Shown here: positions 26,077 to 33,536 of the stretch, in pieces
How the letters are laid out: each line of letters opens with the position of its first letter
How positions within the stretch are numbered: the first letter of the stretch is position 1
NCBI GenBank assembly: GCA_016207925.1
Contig: JACQZB010000064.1
Span: forward strand, 1 to 34,233
Source: Nitrospinota bacterium
GTDB lineage: Bacteria; Nitrospinota_A; UBA7883
DNA length: 34,233 nt
Direction: 5' to 3'
The notes under the pieces: model-generated
Databases searched by the model: none
What the model saw: only the letters and a program-made list of their open reading frames with translations
What the model was told of the DNA's origin: nothing
Program-made: the position numbers and the translations under genes

Positions 26077-27783
26077 GTGACCATCGAATACGATGTGGCG
26101 CTGGTGGGCGCAAGCCCGTCGAACCTGACCCTCGCCCACCGGCTGGTGGATCTGGCGGACCGGCCTATCCGCATCGCCATCCTGGAAAAAGCCAGGGAGA
26201 TCGGCGGGCACCTGCTCTCCGGCGCGGTCTCCAACCCGCGGGTGATCAGCAAGCTGTTCCCCGATTGGGATCATAGCGACTTCCCGCTCGAGGGCGTCTG
26301 CCGTGAAAGCTTCCTCACCGTGGCCTCGCATCGCCGCTGGGAATCGGTGGACCGGCTCTTCATGCCGCCCTATTTCAAAAAGGAAGGCTACGCCATCATC
26401 AATATCTCCGATATGGCGGCCTACATGGCCAAAAAGCTCGCCGAAAAAGCCGCCGCCAAGCCGGGCGTGGTGGTGGATATGTTCCCCGGCTTCCCCGCCC
26501 GCGGCGTGGTGTTCGAGGGCGAGGGCGTGGCGGGCGTCAAGGTGGACGACACCGGCAAGCCGGAGGACGACATCCTGCGCGCCAAGGTCACTGTGTTCGG
26601 CGACAAGGGTTTCGTCTCCCGCGACCTTATCAAAAAATTCAACCTCCGCAAGAACCCGCAGTTGTATTCCGTGGGCGTCAAGGAGGTGTGGGAAACACCG
26701 AAAAGCTACCAAGGCAAGGTGTGGCATACCCTTGGCTACCCTTTGATGACAGGCCATCTGGGCGGCGGATTCATCTACGGCTGCAAGGACAACCGGCTGA
26801 TCATCGGCATGGTGATGGCCCTGGACTACGCCAACCCCAACATCCGCCCGCCGCAGGTGTTGCAGGAGTTCAAGCGCCACCCCAATGTGCAGGACATGAT
26901 CCGGGGCGGCAAACTGCTCAAGTACGGCGCGGCGATCCTGCCCGAGGGCGGGTACTATTCCTTGCCGGAAAAGTTCGCCGTGGACGGCGCCATGCTGGTG
27001 GGCGATGCCTTGGGCACCTTGGACCTGAAGCGCTTCTCCGGCGTGGACAAGGCGATGGAAAGCGGCTACGTGGCCGCCGAGGTGATATGGGAAGCGTACA
27101 CGCGCGGCCGCTTCAACGCCGAAACCCTGGGCGTGTACCAGCGCCGCCTGATGGAGGGCTGGGTGGGCCGCGAACTGGCCGACAGCCGTTATTACCGCGA
27201 GGTGTTCAACGACTATCCGGAGTTGTTGGACTCCTTCATCCCCCGTATCATCGAGGGCGTCAACTCCGGCAAGAGCGTGTGGTACGCCGCCATGCAGGCC
27301 GGCTTGGCCGACATCGGCGGCGCGTTCCGCCTTTTGGGCGCGCGCAAAAAGATGGAGAACCCCTCCGACGGCATGCCCCCCGCCAAGCATACCGAGGACC
27401 GGCTGCACATTGACCCCGCCTTCAAGGCGCCGCCGCGCGACATGCCGCCCGATCCCGCCCCCAACACCGTGTACTCCACCGCCGATGTGGTGTTCTACGC
27501 CCATACCCATTACGAGGAGGGCAACCGTCACATAGACGAGTTCGACGCCAAGGTGTGCGACAAGTGCATCGCGCAGTACGACGCGGCGGGCAAGGACACC
27601 CCATGCGTGGGCGACTGCACCGCCGAGGTCCACCAGACGCTGGAAAAAGGCGGCAAGCGCCGCCACGCCATGGCGCTGGAAAACTGCGTCCAGTGCACCA
27701 CCTGCGAGATTGTGTGTCCGCCGGTGAACCTGCGCGTCAACGCCGCCTTCCACGGCTTCGGCCCCAATTTCATGGGCCTGTAG
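26077..27783 (+). CDS. Electron transfer flavoprotein-ubiquinone oxidoreductase
   Basis: The 568-residue protein matches ETF-QO architecture: an N-terminal FAD-binding fold, the LLSGAVSNPRVISKLFPDW segment and a quinone/membrane-association region. A C-terminal iron-sulfur domain carries Cys clusters at about 493-513 (CDKCIAQYDAAGKDTPCVGDC) and 536-547 (CVQCTTCEIVCPP). It passes electrons from reduced ETF to the membrane quinone pool. The first dinucleotide motif is unusual: VALVGASPSNLTLAHRLVD where VGAGPAGL is expected, so the second and third glycines are Ser and Asn. The substrate-end residues otherwise look intact. It is the last gene of the etf operon, and a hairpin covers its stop. Confidence 0.93.
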   Translation: MTIEYDVALVGASPSNLTLAHRLVDLADRPIRIAILEKAREIGGHLLSGAVSNPRVISKLFPDWDHSDFPLEGVCRESFLTVASHRRWESVDRLFMPPYFKKEGYAIINISDMAAYMAKKLAEKAAAKPGVVVDMFPGFPARGVVFEGEGVAGVKVDDTGKPEDDILRAKVTVFGDKGFVSRDLIKKFNLRKNPQLYSVGVKEVWETPKSYQGKVWHTLGYPLMTGHLGGGFIYGCKDNRLIIGMVMALDYANPNIRPPQVLQEFKRHPNVQDMIRGGKLLKYGAAILPEGGYYSLPEKFAVDGAMLVGDALGTLDLKRFSGVDKAMESGYVAAEVIWEAYTRGRFNAETLGVYQRRLMEGWVGRELADSRYYREVFNDYPELLDSFIPRIIEGVNSGKSVWYAAMQAGLADIGGAFRLLGARKKMENPSDGMPPAKHTEDRLHIDPAFKAPPRDMPPDPAPNTVYSTADVVFYAHTHYEEGNRHIDEFDAKVCDKCIAQYDAAGKDTPCVGDCTAEVHQTLEKGGKRRHAMALENCVQCTTCEIVCPPVNLRVNAAFHGFGPNFMGL

Positions 27784-27811
27784 GCGCCGCCACGCTGTAC
27801 GCGGGCGCCTA
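27781..27811 (+). terminator. Stem-loop at the end of the etf operon
   Basis: TAGGCGCC and GGCGCCTA form a perfect 8-bp stem around a 15-base loop, starting at the stop codon of the ETF-QO gene. It is followed by AATCCTTTATT, with only a weak T run, so it is either a poor intrinsic terminator or an RNA-stabilising hairpin. Confidence 0.4.
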
Positions 27812-27870
27812 ATCCTTTATTGGGCGCAGCCTGTTGCGCCCGCCTCCTGCCCCCCCCCCGACTTTCTGCC

Positions 27871-27898
27871 GTAGGGGCGCTTCACGAATCGCCCCTAC
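27871..27898. repeat. Short palindromic repeat (REP-like)
   Basis: GTAGGGGCG and CGCCCCTAC form a 9-bp perfect inverted repeat with a 10-base spacer. Sequences of this form recur as dispersed intergenic repeats in many genomes. A run of nine C residues lies just upstream, at 27851-27859. Confidence 0.7.
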
Positions 27899-27914
27899 CA
27901 CGCTTCTATTCATT

Positions 27915-28000
27915 GTCATCGCGAGGATCGCATTAGCGATCCGTGGCGATCTCAAATTCGAGATTGCCGTGTCGCGCCTTGCGGCGCTCCTCGCAATGAC
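27915..28000. repeat. Paired REP-like palindrome (BIME-like), about 86 bp
   Basis: A left arm (GTCATCGCGAGGATCGC...GGCGATCTC) and a right arm (GAGATTGCC...GCGGCGCTCCTCGCAATGAC) are inverted copies with several mismatches, each with an internal hairpin. The motif GTCATTGCGAGGAGCGC with GGCAATCTC is a widely dispersed bacterial repeat type. Confidence 0.75.
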
Positions 28001-28023
28001 TTTGAGTGGCGCGCCCTCTTGCC

Positions 28024-28079
28024 TCTTCCCCTCGCCCCTTGCGGGAGAGGGTCGCGCTGAAGGCGTGGGGTGAGGGGGA
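28024..28079. repeat. Third palindromic intergenic repeat
   Basis: CCCCTCGCCCCTTGCGGGAGAGGG followed by TCGCGCTGAAGGCGTGGGGTGAGGGGG resembles another common dispersed repeat type, with CCCTCTCCCGCAAGGGG-like hairpins. With the two preceding palindromes it fills most of the 350-bp gap between the ETF-QO gene and the MNT gene. I see no gene in that gap. Confidence 0.6.
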
Positions 28080-28133
28080 TGAAAAACAACTTACCCCCCT
28101 CCACATTTGTTATAATGCTGGCAGGATAATGTC

Positions 28134-28466
28134 ATGACATCCGTTCTTGAACAACATCGCGAACAGCTAACCGCCCTTTGCCGCAAATACCGGGTCAAAC
28201 GGCTGGAGGTGTTCGGCAGCGCCACCGGGGAAAGCTTCGACCCGTCGCGGAGCGACATTGACCTGCTGGTGGAGTTCCTGCCGATAGAACCTGGCGCGTA
28301 CTTCGACACCTATTTCAACCTGCTGGATGCGCTTCAGCAATTGCTGGGCGCTCCGGTGCACCTTGTGGTGGCAAGGGCCATCCGTAATCCTTATTCTCAA
28401 AGCTCCGTGAACGAGAGTACGTTATTGCTCCATGCGGCGCGGCGGGCATGCCGGAGTTTCAACTAA
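28134..28466 (+). CDS. MNT-type minimal nucleotidyltransferase (antitoxin of MNT/HEPN type), no HEPN partner
   Basis: The 110-residue protein has the minimal nucleotidyltransferase fold: RVKRLEVFGSATGESFDPSRSDIDLLVEFLP, with the GSxxG...SDxDL metal-binding motif, and a C-terminal part ending RNPYSQSSVNESTLLLHAA. Such proteins are usually paired with a HEPN-domain RNase toxin encoded next to them and can inactivate it by adding AMP. Here no HEPN gene follows; the next gene is an unrelated membrane protein 17 bp downstream, and only palindromic repeats lie upstream. It is therefore an orphan antitoxin or a stand-alone enzyme. The frame is complete. Confidence 0.85.
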   Translation: MTSVLEQHREQLTALCRKYRVKRLEVFGSATGESFDPSRSDIDLLVEFLPIEPGAYFDTYFNLLDALQQLLGAPVHLVVARAIRNPYSQSSVNESTLLLHAARRACRSFN

Positions 28467-28483
28467 AAAAGGGATAGACTCAT

Positions 28484-29203
28484 ATGGACAAGGAACGTGA
28501 AATCAGGTTATTGATACCGCCCATTTTCTTTTTCGCTTCGTTATATCTTGGAATTGCGGCTAATCCAGGCAAAAGCGTTGCGGAAGTAATACCCGCCTTT
28601 CCTGCTTCCGCCGACAACATTTGGCCAAATGCTGTGGTAGGAATCATTGAAGTACTGGCCGGAGGTAGCTTACTCCTCCTTACGGCAGGCTATTCAATTG
28701 GCGGGATAACTATTTTGCTATTACGACTTATTTATCGCATTTTCCTTAAAAACAAATACAAAGGAACTTACGAGGCCGCCTTGCCGAAAGATGCGTTACC
28801 ACGTGTCATGGAACTAATTTACTATAAGAAAGATACTAAAATGACTACTGACAATGAGGCGTTCTTTGCCGGAGTGACGCTTGATCATGATATCCTACCA
28901 GAACGATCAGAACGGCTCCACAAATGGATGGTACGCCGCTGGAGCACATTTAATGTTTCAGCGAACTCATCGGTATCGTTGTTTTTATCGCTTGCCGCTG
29001 GCGGGTGCTATGGCCTTTTCACCTATGAATGGTATTTATGGATGGTGGTTCTCTCATTGATATTCAGTCTCTCTTCTATTCACGCATGGCGTGGTTGCAT
29101 GGGGATGCGGAGATTTCAGGCAGAGCGGATGAGCATTAATAAACCGCCATGTGAAGATTGTCCCGGTAACGGCTTACGCCTTTATATTGATAATCGGACG
29201 TAA
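28484..29203 (+). CDS. Unrecognised AT-rich membrane protein, C-terminus formed by the rtcB repeat
   Basis: The 239-residue protein is one I do not recognise. Hydrophobic segments lie at about 9-27 (LLIPPIFFFASLYLGIAA), 48-87 (NAVVGIIEVLAGGSLLLLTAGYSIGGITILLLRLIYRIF, probably two helices) and 165-203 (SVSLFLSLAAGGCYGLFTYEWYLWMVVLSLIFSLSS, two helices). A polar middle domain (about 88-160) lies between them. The coding sequence is clearly AT-richer than the chromosome around it, suggesting foreign origin. Its last nine residues (LRLYIDNRT) and stop lie inside the 29-bp copy of the rtcB 3' end, so its native C-terminus may have been replaced or slightly truncated there. An AAGGGA ribosome binding site precedes the ATG. 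Confidence 0.65.
   Translation: MDKEREIRLLIPPIFFFASLYLGIAANPGKSVAEVIPAFPASADNIWPNAVVGIIEVLAGGSLLLLTAGYSIGGITILLLRLIYRIFLKNKYKGTYEAALPKDALPRVMELIYYKKDTKMTTDNEAFFAGVTLDHDILPERSERLHKWMVRRWSTFNVSANSSVSLFLSLAAGGCYGLFTYEWYLWMVVLSLIFSLSSIHAWRGCMGMRRFQAERMSINKPPCEDCPGNGLRLYIDNRT
29175..29203. repeat. 29-bp direct repeat, distal copy of the rtcB 3' end
   Basis: It matches 29791-29819 at 27 of 29 positions. On the minus strand it encodes the RtcB ending LRPIINIKA followed by TAA. The two differences are synonymous in that frame (CGT for CGG, ATC for ATT) but change residues in the plus-strand membrane-protein frame. Confidence 0.93.
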
Positions 29204-29233
29204 GTTGAACTCCTCCCCATCAGCGCCAAACGC

Positions 29234-29489
29234 TTACCGGTACGCCTCTCTCCTGTGCGCCACCTTGACCACAGCCACAATCAATCCAGCCTTCAGCGTT
29301 TGATAAATGATCCTGAAATCACCCGTCCGCACCCGATACTAATCATTCTGCCCGGCAAGCTTTACCGCCCCGCGCCCAAAAGGGTCTGCCTTGATGCGTT
29401 CCAGCCTGATTAGAATACGCCCCTCGTGGGCGGGGAAGTTTTTCAATCTGCCGCTGGGCGGCGGGCGTGATGACGACGCGATAGATCAA
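29234..29489 (-). pseudogene. RelE/ParE-type toxin, broken by a frameshift and a nonsense codon
   Basis: Starting at the TTG at 29489, directly after the antitoxin stop, the frame reads LIYRVVITPAAQRQIEKLP. An extra C in a C4 run (plus-strand G4 at 29432-29435) shifts the frame; correcting it gives AHEGRILIRLERIKADPFGRGAVKLAGQND. A TAG (29339-29341), where TGG is expected, then precedes YRVRTGDFRIIYQTLKAGLIVAVVKVAHRREAYR and a TAA. The reconstructed protein is about 84 residues, full length for RelE, with the typical YRVRxGDxRI and the RxxAYR end. Two independent lesions make it non-functional. It is not listed in the ORF track. Confidence 0.93.
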
Positions 29490-29744
29490 TCAGGCGAATC
29501 CAAGTTTCTTCCGCAATTCTTCAAGGCTGATCGAGCCTTTCCGCTTGGCTTCCTTGAGCGCCTTGCGGGCGTCCTTAATATCCATCAATTCTTCAAGCGC
29601 GTCGAGCGTCTCAACATCCTCGATGGGAACCATCGCGGCCACCTTTTTCCCCCAGCGGGTAAGCAGCACCCGCTCCTTTCCATAGGCGGCGCGGTTCACC
29701 ATGTCGGCGAACTGGCTGCGCGCTTTCACTGTGGGAACGTTCAT
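29490..29744 (-). CDS. Phd/YefM family antitoxin, orphaned
   Basis: I prefer the internal ATG at 29744 (MNVPTVKARSQFADMVNRAAYGKERVLLTRWGKKVAAMVPIEDVETLDALEELMDIKDARKALKEA) to the ORF-track start at 29786. The Phd fold begins at once with this Met, and the upstream 14 residues are not family-like. The product is 84 residues. The N-terminal half is the DNA-binding Phd/YefM fold with RVLLTRWGKKVAAMVP; the C-terminal half is the toxin-binding helix. The order is antitoxin then toxin, the reverse of the cassette at 15625. It remains open although the toxin is dead, and may still repress its promoter or neutralise related RelE toxins. Confidence 0.88.
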   Translation of the reverse strand: MNVPTVKARSQFADMVNRAAYGKERVLLTRWGKKVAAMVPIEDVETLDALEELMDIKDARKALKEAKRKGSISLEELRKKLGFA

Positions 29745-29789
29745 GTCCCAAATGTACAGTACGGCGCTTTTAGTGTCAACCAACACCGC

Positions 29790-30893
29790 CTACGCCTTTA
29801 TATTAATAATCGGCCGTAAATGGTGGGTGACTTCCACCAAATCCTCCTGCTGACGGATGATCTCGAAAATGTCTTTGTAGGCGCGGGGCGCCTCGTCCAA
29901 TGTGCCGCCGGTGACTTTCGACGTAATCCCCGCCATCTCCTTGCGAAACTCATCGAGCGTGATGATGGACTTGGCCGCCGTGCGGGAGAGCGCACGGCCC
30001 GCGCCGTGGCTGCTGGAATACAGGCTGTCCGGATTGCCCTTGCCGATCACGATAAAGCTGCCGTCGCGCATGTTGCCGGGGATCACGCCCTCCATGCCCG
30101 CCTCGGCGTGCGTGGCGCCCTTGCGGTGGATCCACAATCCGTCCTTCTCCTCGGCGTGGTTGTGGTTGCGGTTGATGAACCGCTCCATCACCGGAGCCTG
30201 GCCGGGCCGCGCGTAGTAATAAATCTCGCGCAGTACGCGCTCGATGATCCGCTTGCGGTTCTCCAGCGCGAATTCCAGGCAGAACTTGAGGTCGCGGATG
30301 TAGTCCTGCCCTTCGCCGGTGTTCACCTGCAATCCGAAATGCCCCTCGCGCGCGCGGGTGGAGCGGCTGGCGCGTTTCATGTACTCCGTGGCCACCGTAT
30401 GCCCGATGTGGCGCGAGCCGGAATGGGTGACCACCCATACGTCGCCGGACTCGTCGGCGTCTATCTCGATAAAGTGGTTGCCGCCGCCCAGCGAGGCCAA
30501 TTGGGTCAATCCCTGATCCTTGTCGAACACGCGCGCGAGGAACGCGGACGTGGACAGATGCGAATGATCCCACCGTTCGGGCCGCCGGTTGTGCGAAAAA
30601 CCGGTGGGCACGGCGCGATAAACGCTGTGGAAAATCTCGTCGCGATGCGGGATGATGTCCGCCGCCTTCAACGGCGTCTTGGCGGCGCACATGCCGCAGC
30701 CGATGTCGTACCCCACCCACGCGGGCACGATCACCCCGTCGGTGGCCACCACGCCGCCGATGGGCATGGAGTAGCCCACGTGCGCGTCCGGCATCAGGGC
30801 GCCCTTGACCACCCACGGCTGGCTCATCGCCGAGTTGTATTGCGCCAGGGTCTGCTCGTCCATCCCCCAGCCAAAGATCACGCTCTTTGCCAT
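29790..30893 (-). CDS. rtcB: RtcB family RNA ligase
   Basis: I place the start at the ATG at 30893 (MAKSVIFGWGMDEQTLAQYNSAM), 30 residues inside the ORF-track frame, giving 367 residues. RtcB motifs are present: D36/H38 in MPDAHVGY, D63 and the metal-binding C66 in VGYDIGCGM, GGGNHFIEI, HSGSRHIG, the guanylated-His region NRNHNHAEE and the GMP-pocket SSHGAGRALSRT. RtcB joins 2',3'-cyclic-phosphate and 5'-OH RNA ends using GTP and Mn, acting in RNA repair or tRNA healing. It is somewhat shorter than the 408-residue E. coli protein. The last 9 codons are duplicated at 29175-29203, bracketing a relE/phd cassette. It is divergent from glyQ. Confidence 0.95.
   Translation of the reverse strand: MAKSVIFGWGMDEQTLAQYNSAMSQPWVVKGALMPDAHVGYSMPIGGVVATDGVIVPAWVGYDIGCGMCAAKTPLKAADIIPHRDEIFHSVYRAVPTGFSHNRRPERWDHSHLSTSAFLARVFDKDQGLTQLASLGGGNHFIEIDADESGDVWVVTHSGSRHIGHTVATEYMKRASRSTRAREGHFGLQVNTGEGQDYIRDLKFCLEFALENRKRIIERVLREIYYYARPGQAPVMERFINRNHNHAEEKDGLWIHRKGATHAEAGMEGVIPGNMRDGSFIVIGKGNPDSLYSSSHGAGRALSRTAAKSIITLDEFRKEMAGITSKVTGGTLDEAPRAYKDIFEIIRQQEDLVEVTHHLRPIINIKA
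29791..29819. repeat. 29-bp direct repeat, proximal copy inside the rtcB 3' end
   Basis: This copy supplies the C-terminal LRPIINIKA of the intact rtcB gene. With 29175-29203 it brackets the phd/relE cassette. Confidence 0.93.
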
Positions 30894-31014
30894 ACTTTCA
30901 TTATCCCGCCGCCGGGCCGCGAAGGGAATGGGCGTGTGGCCGCGCCAATGTTGCATCCGGCGCGGCGAACGGATATTCTGCATATTCCGTAAACAATTAA
31001 CGATGTAACCGACG

Positions 31015-31902
31015 ATGCTGTTTCAGGACGTCATTCTCCGGCTGCAAAACTACTGGGCCGCGCAGGGCGCCTTGATCGCCCAGCCGTGCGACATAGAAGT
31101 GGGCGCGGGCACCTTCAACCCCCACACCTTCCTGCGCGCCCTGGGGCCGGAGCCGTGGAACTGCGCCTACGTGGAGCCGTCGCGCCGCCCCACCGACGGG
31201 CGCTACGGCGAAAACCCCAACCGCCTTCAGCACTATTACCAGTACCAAGTGGTACTCAAACCAAGTCCGCTGGAGATACAGGACCTCTACTTGCAATCAT
31301 TGGAAAATCTGGGCATCAATCCCAAGCAGCATGACATCCGCTTCGTGGAAGACGATTGGGAATCACCCACCTTGGGCGCCTGGGGCTTGGGCTGGGAGGT
31401 GTGGCTGGACGGAATGGAAGTCACGCAGTTCACCTATTTCCAGCAGTGCGGCGGCATTGACCTAAAACCGGTGACCGGCGAGCTGACCTACGGGCTGGAG
31501 CGCATCACCATGTACCTGCAGAACGTTGACAACGTTTATGACCTGCAATGGGCGCCCGGCGTGAAATACGGCGACGTGCATCACCGAACCGAGGTGGAGT
31601 ATTCCGACTACAACTTCAACCACTCCAACCCCGAACTGCATTTCCGCTGGTTCGACGAGTTCGAGGGCGAGGCTCACCGCCTGCTGGACGCCAAGTTGGT
31701 GTATCCGGCCTACGACTTTTGCCTGAAATGCAGCCACACCTTCAACATGCTCGACGCGCGCGGCGCGATCTCCGTCACCGAGCGCCAGCGCTACATCGGC
31801 CGCGTGCGCGCCATCGCCCGCCGCGTGGCGGAACGCTACCTGGAAATGCGGGGAGAATTGGGGTTCCCATTGCTGAAGGGACAAAAGGCGTCCGCCGCCT
31901 AA
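31015..31902 (+). CDS. glyQ: Glycyl-tRNA synthetase alpha subunit
   Basis: The 295-residue protein has the alpha-subunit hallmarks: [112 protein letters not shown] and [16 protein letters not shown]. It is the catalytic class II core of the alpha2beta2 enzyme that charges tRNA-Gly. Its partner glyS normally follows at once, but here the next gene is on the opposite strand and overlaps the glyQ stop by 4 bp, so the beta subunit must be encoded elsewhere. Confidence 0.97.
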   Translation: MLFQDVILRLQNYWAAQGALIAQPCDIEVGAGTFNPHTFLRALGPEPWNCAYVEPSRRPTDGRYGENPNRLQHYYQYQVVLKPSPLEIQDLYLQSLENLGINPKQHDIRFVEDDWESPTLGAWGLGWEVWLDGMEVTQFTYFQQCGGIDLKPVTGELTYGLERITMYLQNVDNVYDLQWAPGVKYGDVHHRTEVEYSDYNFNHSNPELHFRWFDEFEGEAHRLLDAKLVYPAYDFCLKCSHTFNMLDARGAISVTERQRYIGRVRAIARRVAERYLEMRGELGFPLLKGQKASAA

Positions 31903-32309
31903 CGGGATCGCTTACCCTTCGAGCCGCCGCCGTTCCTCCGCCGCCGGTTGCGCCGCCTCTTTTCCTTGTCAATGTACGCCTGCAACTCCTCTGGCGTATT
32001 GAACATCACATCGAATATATCGCCGTAATGCTCGCAGTCGGGCGGATTGTGGGCGCGGCACTGGCTGGGGCGCCGCTCGTAGATCGTGCAAAAGTCGCGC
32101 TCGTCCAGATACCGGCACCGGCCCATCACAAGCTTGTGCCAACGCCGGTCGCGGATGAATATCTTTGTGGTATCGAAATGCAACTGCCACTTAAGCTCGT
32201 CCACCTCATCGCGGGTATTGGGGCGCGTGATGGACTCCTCCAGGCCGTTGCAGCAGCGGGCGGGGCACACTTCGCACCCCTGTAGGCGTTTTTTGGTTGT
32301 GACGCTCAT
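31899..32309 (-). CDS. YkgJ family cysteine-cluster protein
   Basis: The 136-residue protein starts with a CxxCxxxCC cluster (C12, C15, C19, C20 in [15 protein letters not shown]). It has a second set in [35 protein letters not shown], the pattern of the YkgJ/UPF0153 metal-binding family. These proteins probably bind zinc or an Fe-S cluster; their function is unknown. The C-terminus ([19 protein letters not shown]) is extremely basic and might bind nucleic acid. It follows the 358-residue protein by 18 bp on the same strand, so the two are probably co-transcribed, and it converges with glyQ. Confidence 0.87.
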   Translation of the reverse strand: MSVTTKKRLQGCEVCPARCCNGLEESITRPNTRDEVDELKWQLHFDTTKIFIRDRRWHKLVMGRCRYLDERDFCTIYERRPSQCRAHNPPDCEHYGDIFDVMFNTPEELQAYIDKEKRRRNRRRRNGGGSKGKRSR

Positions 32310-32327
32310 GGTGATTTTGAAGGATGG

Positions 32328-33404
32328 TTACGACAAGGGATCTTGCTGGTCGTAGATGACCTGATAGCGGATGGGCCGCGCGCCGGCCTGATCCGACTTG
32401 GGCAATAGAAGCTGGTTGCGCACCCGCAGCCACTGCACGTCGGGTTTCAATTCGCGCAGTTTGCCGTCGGCGGGCGATTTGGAATGTTCGTTGTACGAAT
32501 AAACCACGTGGAACAGCGCCACGCCGTAGTCCTTCTCCCGGTGGATCAGGAACTGGTTGGCGAAGTCCGGATTGCCATGGGGATGGGCCTCAATCTGGGC
32601 GATGGCGGCGTTGTCCAATTGCAATAGCGTGTACTTGCTCACGCCGTTTTCCGACAGGCTGGTCAACGTGCGGCTTTCCGACGAAGAGACGTACACCGCG
32701 CTGAAAAACTCCATCTGCCGCAACAACTGCGCCGCCAGCATCGCCGCCGTGCGCCGTCCGGAGATGGTGTGGTGGAAGGAGTAGTACTCGAACAGCTTTT
32801 CGGTCATCGCCTGGGCGAAATCGTCCCCCTTCTCGTACAGGTCCTTGGAGATGTAGCGCAACTCGCGCCCCAGCGTCTCCGCGGCGGAGTCTATCAACCA
32901 GTCAATCCGCACGTGGAAATGCGACAGCATGAACCGGTTCTTGTGCCGCGCCGTGCCGTCGCGCTGGATCAGCAGGGCGTAGTCCACCGGCATCAACGCC
33001 CGCAACAGGTCGTAGAACCGGTTGGTCTCGAAATATTTCATCTTCGTCTGGAACCGGTCGGACAGGTTCAGGCCCGCCAGTTTAAGCTCGCCCAGGTTTT
33101 CCTTGACCACCTTGTTGTCGGAAAAGTAGCGGATGTATTTTTTAAGCTCGGCGGGCACGGGCTGTTCGGTGAATATCACGATGAAGGTGTTCATCAAGGC
33201 GTTCTCCACCTCGGAGACCTTGGCGCGGGGCTTCAGCTCGCGTTTTTCCACGAACGGCCAGGGCCGGCCCGCCTTGAGAAAATTGTGGAACGAATCCACC
33301 AGTGAGTAATCAATGAGGTAACGGTCCAACTCGTCGCGCAGCGCGCGGTACACGGCGCGGGTGCGCTTTTCCTCGAAGCTAAGTTCGTTTCTGTGCAGCC
33401 ACAT
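32328..33404 (-). CDS. Conserved-looking 358-residue protein of unknown function
   Basis: I do not recognise a family. The protein is soluble, mostly helical in appearance and rich in Arg, Glu and Leu, with no signal peptide and no membrane helix. The N-terminal part (LSFEEKRTRAVYRALRDELDRYLIDYSLVDSFHNFLKAG) looks like a helical bundle. The middle contains FMLSHFHVRIDWLIDSAAETLGRELRYISKDLYEKGDDFAQ, and the end has short strands (DYGVALFHVVYSYN, IRYQVIYDQQDPLS). GC content and codon use match the chromosome, so it is a native gene. It shares a strand with the YkgJ gene and is divergent from rnr, 132 bp away. Confidence 0.75.
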   Translation of the reverse strand: MWLHRNELSFEEKRTRAVYRALRDELDRYLIDYSLVDSFHNFLKAGRPWPFVEKRELKPRAKVSEVENALMNTFIVIFTEQPVPAELKKYIRYFSDNKVVKENLGELKLAGLNLSDRFQTKMKYFETNRFYDLLRALMPVDYALLIQRDGTARHKNRFMLSHFHVRIDWLIDSAAETLGRELRYISKDLYEKGDDFAQAMTEKLFEYYSFHHTISGRRTAAMLAAQLLRQMEFFSAVYVSSSESRTLTSLSENGVSKYTLLQLDNAAIAQIEAHPHGNPDFANQFLIHREKDYGVALFHVVYSYNEHSKSPADGKLRELKPDVQWLRVRNQLLLPKSDQAGARPIRYQVIYDQQDPLS

Positions 33405-33536
33405 GAGACGTTACAGCAAATCGCGCGACGGCGGGATTCCTTTTAACTTCCGATATAGTATATGGTTCCCCCGTCCGGCGCAAATTTTTGGATGCTTTTG
33501 GCTTTTACGCCGCCCCCGTTGGGGGTATCATGGGTC

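Noticed and set aside
25648-27753. 701-aa minus-strand ORF
   Set aside because: Antisense shadow of etfA and the ETF-QO gene. It has no recognisable domain and His/Gly/Ala-biased composition.
27871-28079. CRISPR array
   Set aside because: The repeats are palindromes of three different sequences with no regular spacing or spacer structure.
29391-29819. 142-aa plus-strand ORF ending LRLYINNRP
   Set aside because: Shadow of the antitoxin and toxin remnant. Its end resembles the membrane-protein end only because both run through the rtcB repeat.
33511-33527. CCCCCGTTGGGGG hairpin before rnr as a terminator
   Set aside because: There is no T run and it abuts the rnr start; it is more likely incidental or a weak translation-level structure.
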